NCBI GenBank assembly: GCA_030698575.1
Contig: JAUYMQ010000013.1
Coordinates: 1 to 7,850, forward strand
Direction: 5' to 3'
Source of the DNA: Deltaproteobacteria bacterium
GTDB taxonomy: Bacteria > JAUYMQ01
Length of the DNA stretch: 7,850 nt
The translations under genes were made by a program, and so were the position numbers. This document shows positions 1-6,122 of this stretch, piece by piece. The notes beneath the pieces were generated by a model. It was not told the DNA's origin and did no database searches. It saw nothing but the letters and a program-made list of their open reading frames with translations. Positions within the stretch are counted from its first letter, which is position 1. Each line of letters opens with the position of its first letter.

Positions 1-296
1 GCCTCCATCATCGCGCGACCCCCGGCTGCATGAACGTCCAGGAGCGAGACGCCGAGCTTCACCGCCTCCCGGGTCGCCCCGGCGACGGTCGCGGGGATGT
101 CGTGGAATTTCAGATCGAGAAATACCTTCAGCTTGCCGGCCACGAGGCGGCGCACGAAGTCCGGCCCGCCGGCGACGAAGAGCTGCTTGCCGACCTTGAC
201 GATCCGAACCGTCCCGGCAAGCCTGGCAAGCAACGCCTCCGCCCTGGAGACTTGATCGACGTCCAGAGCAACAATGAGACGCTCGCGCGCCTCCAT
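1..296 (-). CDS. pyrF: Orotidine 5'-phosphate decarboxylase, 5' part (98 codons, runs off window)
   Basis: Decarboxylates orotidine 5'-monophosphate to UMP, the last step of de novo pyrimidine synthesis, in the cytosol. The visible N-terminal part has the family signatures in order: IVALDVD near residues 8-14, VKVGKQLF at 33-40, DLKFHDIP at 61-68 and DVHAAGG at 87-93. Asp12, Lys34, Asp61, Lys63 and Asp66 fall where the substrate-binding Asp and the catalytic Lys-Asp-Lys-Asp set of the family lie. The ATG at 296-294 shares its A with the TGA stop of proS (TGATG), so translation is probably coupled and the gene is the third of an ispG-proS-pyrF operon. About the last 60% of a usual 230-240 aa protein is outside the window. 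The reading frame shows no damage. Confidence 0.96.
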   Translation of the reverse strand, partial: MEARERLIVALDVDQVSRAEALLARLAGTVRIVKVGKQLFVAGGPDFVRRLVAGKLKVFLDLKFHDIPATVAGATREAVKLGVSLLDVHAAGGRAMME

Positions 297-2029
297 CAAG
301 CGCCCTCCCCGGCAAGCGCCGCGCGCAGGGCATCGAGGGCCCTCTCGGCGGCGTCACCGAGCGCCACCTGGGTCTTCTCCGCGCTCTGCCGCGACCCGAT
401 CTCCACCATGCCGCCCGCGAGGCTCTTCTTCCCAACGATGATCCGCACGGGGCAACCAATCAGATCGGCGTCCGCAAACTTGACTCCGGCGCGCTCGTCA
501 CGGTCATCCAGCAGGACTTCCGCGCCGGCGGATTCCAGGTGCTCGGTAATCTGCGCGGCGGCCTCGACCACTTCCTGATCGGGCTGCAACGGCAGGACGG
601 TGACGCCGAAGGGCGCGATGGCGGCGGGCCAGATGATCCCGTTCTTGTCATGGTTCTGCTCGATTGCGGCCGCGGCCGTGCGCCCAATGCCGATGCCGTA
701 GGTACCCATCACTATCACCTGCTCCGCCCCCTCCTCGTCGAGATAGGTGGCGCGCATCGCCTCGCTATATTTCGTGCCGAGCTTGAAGATGTGCCCTACC
801 TCGATCCCCCGCCGGAACTCGAGCGCCGCTCCGCAGCGGGCGCAGGCGTCGCCGGGGCTGGCCATGCGCAGATCGGCGAAGTCATCCGGGGTGAAGTCTC
901 GCCCCGGTTCCACGTGCAGGAGGTGCGCGTCGGGCTCGTTCGCGCCGGTGACGCCATCACCCACCGAGCGGATCGACGTGTCGGCCAGCACGGTTCCCTT
1001 GAAACCCTTCTGGCGAGCCGGCCCCACGAAACCGACCGGGGCGCCCAGCGCCGCCTCGATCTCCGAGTCCGAAGCCATCTCCAGCACCTCGGCGCCGAGA
1101 TGCCGCCTGAGCTTCAGGTCGTTCACCTGAAGATCACCCCGGATGAGAACCATGGCAAGCCCGGCGTCGCTCCTGTAGATGAGCGTCTTGATGAAGCGTG
1201 AGGGCGGGATGCGCAGAAACGCGGAAACTTCCTCGATGGTCCGCTTCCCGGGGGTCGCGACTTTCTCGAGCGGCGGCACGGCGCCCTCCCCGACGCGCTC
1301 CAGGGCCGCAGCCTTCACTTCGGCCTTCTCCACGTTCGCCGCGTAACCGCAGCCGGGGCAGCTCGCGATGGCGTCCTCACCCGAGTCGGCGAGAACCATG
1401 AACTCGTGGGAGTCCTTCCCCCCGATGGCCCCGGTGTCCGCCTCGACGACGGCGTGGCTGAGTCCGCAACGCCTGAAGATTCGTTCGTAGGCGCCGCGCA
1501 TAACCTCGTACTCGCGATCGAGATCGGCCCCGTCGGCGTGGAAGGAGTAGGCGTCCATCATGGTGAATTCCCTCCCGCGCATGAGGCCAAAGCGGGGGCG
1601 GATTTCGTCGCGGAACTTTGTATGAATCTGGAAGAGGTTCATCGGAAGCTGCCGATAGCTTCGAACCTCGCGGCGGATGATGTCCGTGATGACTTCCTCA
1701 TGGGTCGGCCCGAGGCAAAACTCCCGCTCGTGCCGATCGCGGAGCCGGAGCAGCTCCTTGCCGTAAACCTCCCAGCGGCCGCTCTCCTGCCAGAGTTCCG
1801 CCGGAACAACCACCGGCAGCTCGACTTCCTGCGCCCCGGCCCTGGCAAGTTCCTCCCGGACAATGCCCTCGACTTTCCGGATGACCCGGAGGCCGAGCGG
1901 GAGGAGGGAATAGATCCCCGCGGCAAGCTTCCGGATGAGCCCGGCGCGCACCATCAACTGGTGGCTGACGATCTCCGCCTCTGCGGGGTTCTCCTTGAGG
2001 GTGGGGATCAGGAGCTGTGAGAAACGCAA
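296..2029 (-). CDS. proS: Prolyl-tRNA synthetase, bacterial type with editing domain
   Basis: Charges tRNA-Pro with proline (class II synthetase) and can clear mischarged Ala-tRNA-Pro. At 577 aa it matches the usual 570-580 aa bacterial form. The N-terminus MRFSQLLIPTLKE is typical. Class II motif 1 lies around residues 45-75, PTHEE is at 108-112, motif 2 (FRDEIRPRFG) at 139-148 and motif 3 (GIGIGR) at 445-450. The inserted YbaK-like editing domain spans roughly 240-385, with a conserved-looking Lys281 in RFIKTL. The anticodon-binding domain begins near 467. Two CxxC pairs, 224-227 and 396-399, bracket the editing domain and might hold a metal. The start is TTG, supported by GAGGTG at 2040-2035 and by N-terminal similarity; no ATG gives a full protein. 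It lies 69 nt downstream of ispG and overlaps pyrF by one base. Confidence 0.98.
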   Translation of the reverse strand: MRFSQLLIPTLKENPAEAEIVSHQLMVRAGLIRKLAAGIYSLLPLGLRVIRKVEGIVREELARAGAQEVELPVVVPAELWQESGRWEVYGKELLRLRDRHEREFCLGPTHEEVITDIIRREVRSYRQLPMNLFQIHTKFRDEIRPRFGLMRGREFTMMDAYSFHADGADLDREYEVMRGAYERIFRRCGLSHAVVEADTGAIGGKDSHEFMVLADSGEDAIASCPGCGYAANVEKAEVKAAALERVGEGAVPPLEKVATPGKRTIEEVSAFLRIPPSRFIKTLIYRSDAGLAMVLIRGDLQVNDLKLRRHLGAEVLEMASDSEIEAALGAPVGFVGPARQKGFKGTVLADTSIRSVGDGVTGANEPDAHLLHVEPGRDFTPDDFADLRMASPGDACARCGAALEFRRGIEVGHIFKLGTKYSEAMRATYLDEEGAEQVIVMGTYGIGIGRTAAAAIEQNHDKNGIIWPAAIAPFGVTVLPLQPDQEVVEAAAQITEHLESAGAEVLLDDRDERAGVKFADADLIGCPVRIIVGKKSLAGGMVEIGSRQSAEKTQVALGDAAERALDALRAALAGEGA

Positions 2030-2034
2030 GCAAG

Positions 2035-2040
2035 CACCTC
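2035..2040 (-). promoter_or_regulatory. Ribosome binding site fixing the TTG start of proS
   Basis: GAGGTG on the minus strand; the GAGG core lies 7 nt before the TTG at 2029-2027. A second TTG at 2033-2031 is in another frame and overlaps this site's spacer. The N-terminal homology MRFSQLL agrees with the TTG at 2029. Confidence 0.75.
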
Positions 2041-2098
2041 TGGAAGAGCGGTTTCGGGTCGGGCGCCGGGGCGGCGCGTTGCGTGCGAGGCTGGTTCC

Positions 2099-3205
2099 CT
2101 AGGCGACGATCTCATGTTCGTCGGACATCTTTTTCACTTCTTCGATGATCGCGGCGAGAAGCTGCGAGCGGTCCGTCACCCGGCGGATCATCTTGCCCTT
2201 CCGGTAGAGCATGCTCACCCCACGCCCGCCTCCGGCGACACCCAGGTCGGCCTGTTCGGCCTCGCCCGGGCCGTTCACGACACACCCCATGACCGCAATC
2301 TTGATCGGCGCCTTGACCCCCCCGATCGCGGCCTCGACCTCTTTCGCGAGGGAGATCACATCGAGCTCGTCCCGCCCGCAGGTCGGGCAGGCAATCAGCG
2401 TTGGGCCGTGGCGGCGAAGATTGAGCGCTTTCAAAATTTCGAATGCGGCCCGAACTTCCTCGACGGGATCGTCCGTCAGCGAGACCCGGATCGTGTCGCC
2501 GATCCCCTCAGCGAGCAGGATGCCGAGCCCGACGGCCGACTTGATGCTCCCGCCGAACCGCGTGCCGGCCTCCGTGATTCCTATGTGGAAGGGGTAGTCG
2601 ACCTTCGGCGCCAGCAGACGGTAGGCGGCCACCGTGGTGGGAACGTCCGTGGCCTTGAGCGAGATCTTGATGTCCCGGAAGCCCACCGACTCCAGGATCG
2701 CCACGTGCCGGAGCGCGCTCTCGACCATCGCCTCGGCAGAGGGCCGCCCCCCGTAGCGCGCCAGCAGGTCCTTTTCCAGCGAGCCGCCGTTCACGCCGAT
2801 GCGGATCGGCACTCCCCGTTCCGAGGCCGCCTCGACCACCTCCTTCACCCGCGCCGCGCCGCCGATGTTCCCGGGGTTGAGGCGCAATCCGTCCACCCCG
2901 GCGCGAAGCGCCTCGAGCGCGAGGACGTGATTGAAGTGGATGTCGGCGATGAGCGGCGCGTAGGTGCGCTCCCGGATGCCGTGAAGCGCCCGGGCGGACT
3001 CCATGTCGGGGACCGCCAGCCGGATTACCTCGCAGCCCGCCGTGAGAAGAGCCTCGATCTGGTGGACCGTCGCCTCCACGTCCCGCGTGTCGGTGTTGGT
3101 CATCGACTGCACGGCGATGGGCGCGCTACCGCCGATCGCCACCCGGCCGACCCGGATCGCCCGGGTCGAACGACGGTTGGTGATCGCGTGCAGGGTGTCG
3201 CTCAA
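2099..3205 (-). CDS. ispG: 4-hydroxy-3-methylbut-2-enyl diphosphate synthase (GcpE/IspG), single-domain bacterial form
   Basis: Converts 2-C-methyl-D-erythritol 2,4-cyclodiphosphate to HMBPP in the MEP isoprenoid pathway, using a [4Fe-4S] cluster and reduced flavodoxin or ferredoxin. The protein is 368 aa, close to the 372 aa of the E. coli enzyme. The N-terminal TIM-barrel part shows RRSTRAIRVG, PIAVQSMTNTDT, LIADIHF, GLRLNPGNIG and IRIGVNGGSLEKDL. The C-terminal part carries the cluster ligands: Cys273 and Cys276 in CPTC, Cys308 in GCVVNGPGE, and Glu315 in the same motif. These match E. coli Cys270, Cys273, Cys305 and Glu312. The frame stays open far upstream, but that extension lacks family similarity. 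The TTG at 3205-3203 has GGAGG six bases before it and begins just ahead of the conserved N-terminus. It is first in the ispG-proS-pyrF operon; ispG next to proS is a common arrangement. Confidence 0.97.
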   Translation of the reverse strand: MSDTLHAITNRRSTRAIRVGRVAIGGSAPIAVQSMTNTDTRDVEATVHQIEALLTAGCEVIRLAVPDMESARALHGIRERTYAPLIADIHFNHVLALEALRAGVDGLRLNPGNIGGAARVKEVVEAASERGVPIRIGVNGGSLEKDLLARYGGRPSAEAMVESALRHVAILESVGFRDIKISLKATDVPTTVAAYRLLAPKVDYPFHIGITEAGTRFGGSIKSAVGLGILLAEGIGDTIRVSLTDDPVEEVRAAFEILKALNLRRHGPTLIACPTCGRDELDVISLAKEVEAAIGGVKAPIKIAVMGCVVNGPGEAEQADLGVAGGGRGVSMLYRKGKMIRRVTDRSQLLAAIIEEVKKMSDEHEIVA

Positions 3206-3211
3206 GGCGGG

Positions 3212-3216
3212 CCTCC
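3212..3216 (-). promoter_or_regulatory. Ribosome binding site fixing the TTG start of ispG
   Basis: GGAGG on the minus strand followed by a 6-nt spacer and TTG at 3205-3203. This decides the start against the long open extension upstream, which also covers the divergent promoter region. Confidence 0.8.
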
Positions 3217-3293
3217 ATGTGATGCAGGGGCTTTCTGGGTGCGGCGGGGGCGGGCTCGATTCAGGCTGCCCGAATCTGGCTTCCGGTGCCGGG

Positions 3294-3322
3294 AGGGTAG
3301 TGAGAAAGCCCTTTATCGTCAA
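3294..3322 (-). promoter_or_regulatory. Candidate sigma-70 promoter for the ispG-proS-pyrF operon
   Basis: On the minus strand, TTGACG (3322-3317) is followed after 17 nt by TACCCT (3299-3294). The -35 matches five of six positions and the -10 only three of six. The predicted transcript start near 3287 would give a leader of about 80 nt. A perfect TATAAT also lies on the minus strand at 3331-3326, but no good -35 stands 16-18 nt upstream of it. Because pabB is divergent, an operon promoter must lie in this gap. Which box is used is uncertain. Confidence 0.4.
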
Positions 3323-3340
3323 GGCATTATAACCTATCTT
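3312..3340 (+). promoter_or_regulatory. Weak candidate promoter for pabB, overlapping the ispG promoter region
   Basis: TTTATC (3312-3317), 17 nt, TATCTT (3335-3340) would start transcription at or very near the GTG at 3347. TATAAC at 3328-3333 is an alternative -10 giving a leader of about 7 nt. Both overlap the minus-strand boxes of ispG. Neither has a good -35, so this is only a proposal; it fits the absence of an SD before the GTG. Confidence 0.25.
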
Positions 3341-3346
3341 CCGGAC

Positions 3347-4762
3347 GTGAATGGCGCGCGCGCGAAGGATGACTCCGGCTCCTTGCTCGAGATCCCCTGG
3401 GTGGAACCCGGGCGCGCCTTTCTCGCGCTCGGCGCGGGCGATCGGGCGCTTCCGGGCGTGGCCTTTCTCGACAGCGCTGGTCCCCTCCGAGACGTTTCCC
3501 GCTGGTCCGTGCTTGCTGCCGAGCCCTTCGACACCATCTCGCTGCGCGCGCCGGGTGCTGACCCCTTTGCCGCGATTGCGGATGCGCTGGCGCTCCATCG
3601 GCGCCCCGCCGGAGCCATGCCGTTCGCCGAGGGTGCGCTCCTCGGCTATCTCGGCTACGGGGCGCGGCACTCTACCGAGCGCCTTCCGCGCCGGCTTTCC
3701 GACGCTTCGGAGCCCGACCTCTGGTTCGGCTGCTATGACGCGCTGATCATCTTCGACAGAGAACACCGAAGGGCCTGGGTGGCCTCGTCGGGGCTGCCGG
3801 AGCGCGGCGAACGCGCGGCGGCGCAGAGGCGGCGCGAGCGGGCCAGCCGCCTCGCCCTCCGCCTGGCGAGCCTTCCTCCCGAACCGTCGGCTGCCGCCGG
3901 CCCGGCCCGGCTCACCCCGCTCGAGTCCGGAACCGCCTATTCCCCGGCGCTCTCACCCGCGATGGGGTCCCGGCGTTTCGGCGAAACCGTCGAGCAGGCC
4001 AGCGCCTTCATCCGCGCTGGGGACATCTACCAGGTCAATCTCTCCTACCCCGTCGATGCTCCCTGCGATCTCGCCCCCTCGCAACTCTATGACCGCCTTC
4101 GCCGCCTTTCACCGGCCCCCTTCGGGGCCTACCTCGACACGGGCGCCTTTCAGGTTCTTTGCAACTCGCCAGAGCGGTTCCTGCTGCTGGAGGACGGGCG
4201 TATCGAGACACGACCCATCAAGGGGACGCGCCCGCGGAGCCTCGACGGCGTCGAAGACGCCCGGCAGGCCGCCGAGCTGCTCGCCTCGCCCAAGGATCGC
4301 GCCGAACATGTGATGATCGTGGATCTCGAACGGAACGATCTGGGGCGCGTGGCGATCCCGGGCAGCGTTCGTGTCGAGCGCATGGCCGGCCTGGAGAGTT
4401 ACGCGAGTGTCCATCACCTGGTCTCGGTGGTTTCCGCATCCGCGCGGCCCGGGGCCGGGCCATCCGACGTCCTGCGCGCCTGCTTCCCAGGCGGTTCCAT
4501 CACGGGCGCGCCCAAGATCAGGGCGATGGAGATCATCGAAGCGCTCGAGGTCGCGCCCCGCGGGATCTACACCGGCGCCATCGGCGGGATCGGATTCTCG
4601 GGGCGGATGGATCTCGCCATCGCCATCCGGACGGCCGTCCTGCGGGAAGGGCGAGCGCGTTTCCACGTGGGCGGCGGCATCGTCGCGGACTCGAAGCCCG
4701 CTGAGGAGTACCGCGAGACCCTGACGAAGGCCGAGGCTTTCGCCCGTTTGCTGGCCTCTTGA
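3347..4762 (+). CDS. pabB: Aminodeoxychorismate synthase component I
   Basis: Aminates chorismate to 4-amino-4-deoxychorismate with ammonia from a glutaminase subunit, for folate synthesis. The 471-aa protein is similar in length to E. coli PabB (453 aa). The N-terminal half has FLDSA at 40-44, the usual place of the tryptophan-pocket region of this family. The chorismate-binding C-terminal half shows GDIYQVNLS (225-233), DLERNDLGR (326-334), GGSITGAPKIRAMEIIE (382-398) and HVGGGIVADS (440-449). PIKGT at 290-294 contains Lys292, the lysine that separates aminodeoxychorismate synthase from anthranilate synthase (PIAGT in TrpE), and corresponds to E. coli Lys274. I chose the GTG at 3347, about a dozen residues before the first family-like segment (EIPW). 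It has no clear SD; TTG at 3383 is a weaker alternative. No PabA is fused or adjacent, so a shared TrpG/PabA elsewhere is likely. Confidence 0.93.
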   Translation: MNGARAKDDSGSLLEIPWVEPGRAFLALGAGDRALPGVAFLDSAGPLRDVSRWSVLAAEPFDTISLRAPGADPFAAIADALALHRRPAGAMPFAEGALLGYLGYGARHSTERLPRRLSDASEPDLWFGCYDALIIFDREHRRAWVASSGLPERGERAAAQRRRERASRLALRLASLPPEPSAAAGPARLTPLESGTAYSPALSPAMGSRRFGETVEQASAFIRAGDIYQVNLSYPVDAPCDLAPSQLYDRLRRLSPAPFGAYLDTGAFQVLCNSPERFLLLEDGRIETRPIKGTRPRSLDGVEDARQAAELLASPKDRAEHVMIVDLERNDLGRVAIPGSVRVERMAGLESYASVHHLVSVVSASARPGAGPSDVLRACFPGGSITGAPKIRAMEIIEALEVAPRGIYTGAIGGIGFSGRMDLAIAIRTAVLREGRARFHVGGGIVADSKPAEEYRETLTKAEAFARLLAS

Positions 4763-4865
4763 GAATCGCGGTTATTTGGTCCATCGTGGTGATGAACCCA
4801 CCGCTTCCGGCCCACGGTCAAAGACGCCCGCCCTCGTGGGGCGCTCCTAACAGACGGCTTCATTC
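4763..4865 (+). other. pabB-pabC intergenic spacer
   Basis: This 103-nt spacer shows no credible promoter, strong terminator or small gene. CGCCC/GGGCG (within about 4826-4845) could form a 5-bp hairpin with a 9-nt loop, but no T-run follows. The gap is long for a coupled pair, yet cotranscription of pabB and pabC remains the simplest reading. Confidence 0.4.
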
Positions 4866-5717
4866 ATGCTGCGTGTCGTTTCCATCAACGGCCGCCTTCT
4901 TCCCATGCGCGAAGCGCGCGTGAGCGTGGCAGAGGGGGCCTTTCTGTACGGCGAGGGGATCTTCGAAACCGTTCGCCTGTATGACGGCAGGCCGCTCCTG
5001 CTCCAGAGCCACCTCGAGCGCGCCTCTGCCGGAGCGAAGCTCCTGGGGCTCAAGCTCCCGCCGGGCCGGACGCTCGAGCGCGAGATCGCCCGCCTCGTCG
5101 CCGCTAACCGGGTCCGGGGAGATGCAGTCGGCCGCATTACGCTCTCGCGCGCACCTTCGAGCCGTCGCGTCGCCGCCGCGCGGGCCACGCGGGTGCTGAT
5201 CCTGCGATCGCTGCCGGATGATCTCGCGCGCCAGTACGAGCGCGGGATCCGGGTTCGTACCCTTCCCTTCGAGCGAGCGGTCGGCCCGGCCGCGGCCATC
5301 AAGCACCTCTCCTATCTGCCAAGCATCCTTGCCCTTCGCGCAGCGGATCTCGCGGGCGCCGCCGAGGCGCTCTTCCTCTCGCCGGGGGGCCAGGTGCTCG
5401 AGGGCGCCACCACGAACCTCTACGCCTGCATCGACAACACCCTGCTCACGCCTCCCGCCGACGGAAGGATCCTCCCGGGCGTCGTGCGCCGGCACCTCTT
5501 CTCACTCGGCGGGGAGGGACTTCCGCCCATCAAGGAAGCGCCTATCAGCCGGGCCGATCTTGATCGGGCTTCAGAGGTCTTTCTGACGAACGCGGTCCGG
5601 GAGATTGTGCCGGTCGTCCGCATCGACGCCCGCCCCGTGGGCGGCGGGCTTCCGGGGCCCGCGACGCGGGCGGCGCAGATGGCGTGGCGGGCCTTCGTGG
5701 CCGGGCTGGCCGGGTAG
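4866..5717 (+). CDS. pabC: Aminodeoxychorismate lyase (class IV PLP aminotransferase fold)
   Basis: Most likely cleaves 4-amino-4-deoxychorismate to 4-aminobenzoate and pyruvate, the step after PabB. The 283-aa protein is a complete class IV PLP enzyme: YGEGIFETVR at 28-37, the Schiff-base lysine Lys146 in IKHLSYLPSILA, the cofactor-phosphate region EGATTNLYA at 179-187, LPGVVRR at 203-209 and the C-terminal EVFLTNAVREIVPV at 237-250. D-amino acid and branched-chain aminotransferases share this fold, so sequence alone does not settle the substrate; its place directly after pabB favours aminodeoxychorismate lyase. The ATG at 4866 has no good SD, but it opens directly into the conserved N-terminus and no better start is seen. 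The stop at 5715-5717 is followed by the non-coding block that holds the small RNA candidate. Confidence 0.85.
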   Translation: MLRVVSINGRLLPMREARVSVAEGAFLYGEGIFETVRLYDGRPLLLQSHLERASAGAKLLGLKLPPGRTLEREIARLVAANRVRGDAVGRITLSRAPSSRRVAAARATRVLILRSLPDDLARQYERGIRVRTLPFERAVGPAAAIKHLSYLPSILALRAADLAGAAEALFLSPGGQVLEGATTNLYACIDNTLLTPPADGRILPGVVRRHLFSLGGEGLPPIKEAPISRADLDRASEVFLTNAVREIVPVVRIDARPVGGGLPGPATRAAQMAWRAFVAGLAG

Positions 5718-5803
5718 CGGGCGGCGGAGCGGCTGGTCCCGGCGCGCCCCCGAAACTGGCCAATTTTGTGCGATCGGTGCCCAAACGCGTCACACCTCGG
5801 GGG

Positions 5804-5820
5804 GGGTCCCGGATCCTTTT
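5804..5820 (+). terminator. Weak terminator-like hairpin after pabC
   Basis: GGGTC (5804-5808) and GATCC (5812-5816) can pair with one G-U, with a 3-nt loop and TTTT immediately after. The 5-bp stem is short, and it lies 87 nt after the pabC stop. It would insulate the small-RNA promoter from pabC read-through if it works. Confidence 0.3.
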
Positions 5821-5838
5821 GACACAATTCTGAGACAG
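5821..5838 (-). promoter_or_regulatory. Candidate enhancer-binding-protein site, tandem (C/G)TGTC half-sites
   Basis: On the minus strand CTGTC (5838-5834) and GTGTC (5825-5821) form a direct repeat 13 nt apart. They lie about -109 to -92 from the predicted sigma-54 start, a usual place for bacterial enhancer-binding proteins. (C/G)TGTC half-sites recall those described for PilR-type activators; that link is inference. Short repeats like this can also occur by chance. Confidence 0.3.
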
Positions 5839-5849
5839 CCTACCTCGCT

Positions 5850-5868
5850 CAAGCCTTTGAATTCAAAG
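5850..5868. promoter_or_regulatory. IHF-like core overlapping a 14-bp palindrome
   Basis: CTTTGAATTCAAAG (5855-5868) is a perfect palindrome. On the minus strand, ATTCAAAGGCTTG (5862-5850) matches the IHF core WATCAANNNNTTR at all defined positions but one. It stands between the half-sites and the sigma-54 promoter, about -80 to -62 from the predicted start, where a DNA-bending site is often found at such promoters. It could instead be an operator for a dimeric regulator. AT-rich sequence follows to 5886. Confidence 0.3.
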
Positions 5869-5902
5869 CAATATTCCATATTTTGGCTTGTGCTTACCGA
5901 TT

Positions 5903-5921
5903 CTGGCACGCTTCCTGCTTT
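5903..5921 (+). promoter_or_regulatory. Sigma-54 (RpoN) promoter, -24/-12 type
   Basis: The sequence reads C-TGGCACG-CTTC-CTGC-TTT. It matches the consensus YTGGCACGNNNNTTGCW with one difference (C for the first T of TTGC) and exact spacing between the GG at 5905-5906 and the GC at 5917-5918. The predicted start of transcription is near 5930. Such promoters need RpoN and an AAA+ enhancer-binding activator. No protein gene on this strand follows before the terminators. Confidence 0.8.
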
Positions 5922-5929
5922 AGTCATGA

Positions 5930-6019
5930 ACCAGAGTGAGTGTTTTACCTTCCAAACTTCTTTCTGCGGAAGGGGCCGATGGTGGTATCCGTGGCTGGCC
6001 ACCATCGGCTTTCTTTTTT
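5930..6019 (+). ncRNA. Candidate sigma-54-dependent small RNA, about 90 nt
   Basis: The unit runs from the predicted sigma-54 start to the end of a T-run. The first about 18 nt look unpaired. CCTTCC (5948-5953) pairs perfectly with GGAAGG (5968-5973), enclosing a 14-nt pyrimidine-rich loop containing CTTCTTTCT. One base later an 11-bp perfect stem begins and ends in a T-rich tail, as in an intrinsic terminator and a possible Hfq-binding 3' end. An ATG at 5926 lies upstream of the predicted start and has no SD, so a peptide is unlikely. The exposed loop or the 5' tail could pair with target mRNAs, but no target is visible here. Sigma-54-dependent small RNAs are known, for example Pxr of Myxococcus xanthus; I cannot say whether this is a relative. 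A long untranslated remnant or attenuator is the alternative, made less likely by the second terminator and the oppositely oriented next gene. Confidence 0.62.
5975..6019 (+). terminator. Intrinsic terminator forming the 3' end of the small RNA
   Basis: GCCGATGGTGG (5975-5985) pairs without mismatch with CCACCATCGGC (5999-6009) around a 13-nt loop. TTTCTTTTTT follows directly (6010-6019). The T-run is on the plus strand only, so it is directional. Confidence 0.9.
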
Positions 6020-6021
6020 GG

Positions 6022-6048
6022 GGCCCGGGGCTGTTCCCCGGGCCTTTT
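6022..6048 (+). terminator. Second plus-strand terminator directly after the first
   Basis: GGCCCGGGG (6022-6030) and CCCCGGGCC (6036-6044) form a perfect 9-bp stem with a 5-nt loop CTGTT, followed by TTTT. It starts 3 nt after the T-run of the first terminator, a backup against read-through into the convergent gene. Confidence 0.75.
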
Positions 6049-6070
6049 CACGCTCGGGGATCGCCCCAAC

Positions 6071-6097
6071 AGGAAAGGGAGCCCATCGGGCTCCCTT
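6071..6097 (-). terminator. Terminator of the zinc-knuckle gene
   Basis: A perfect 10-bp stem (6075-6084 with 6088-6097) with a 3-nt loop lies 25 nt after the stop codon of the minus-strand gene. On the minus strand the stem is followed by the moderately T-rich TCCTGTT; the plus-strand side is less T-rich, though some bidirectional action is possible. Confidence 0.7.
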
Positions 6098-6122
6098 CTG
6101 ATTCGCGATCATGCGAGCTGGC

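Larger units (their letters stand above)
5718..6122. other. 405-base non-coding region between pabC and the zinc-knuckle gene
   Basis: No supportable protein gene lies here. The first 85 bases after pabC are GC-rich with no clear structure. From about 5820 the composition turns markedly more AT-rich than the flanks, and a regulatory region, a sigma-54 promoter, a hairpin-rich transcript and three terminator-like hairpins follow; each is listed separately. Frames open across it contain the terminators and have no SD. Confidence 0.8.

Noticed and set aside
539-2020. Several long plus-strand frames opposite proS
   Set aside because: They are frame shadows of a clear proS gene in GC-rich sequence, with no recognisable domains.
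2114-3346. Long open plus-strand frame continuous with pabB
   Set aside because: It is antisense to ispG, has no family similarity, and merely extends pabB backwards in GC-rich DNA; pabB homology begins after 3347.
3206-3766. N-terminal extension of ispG by about 187 codons
   Set aside because: It overlaps the coding part of pabB and the divergent promoters; a TTG with GGAGG at the correct distance begins the conserved IspG N-terminus.
4109-4863. Minus-strand frames opposite the 3' end of pabB
   Set aside because: They have no SD, no domains, and lie opposite conserved chorismate-binding motifs.
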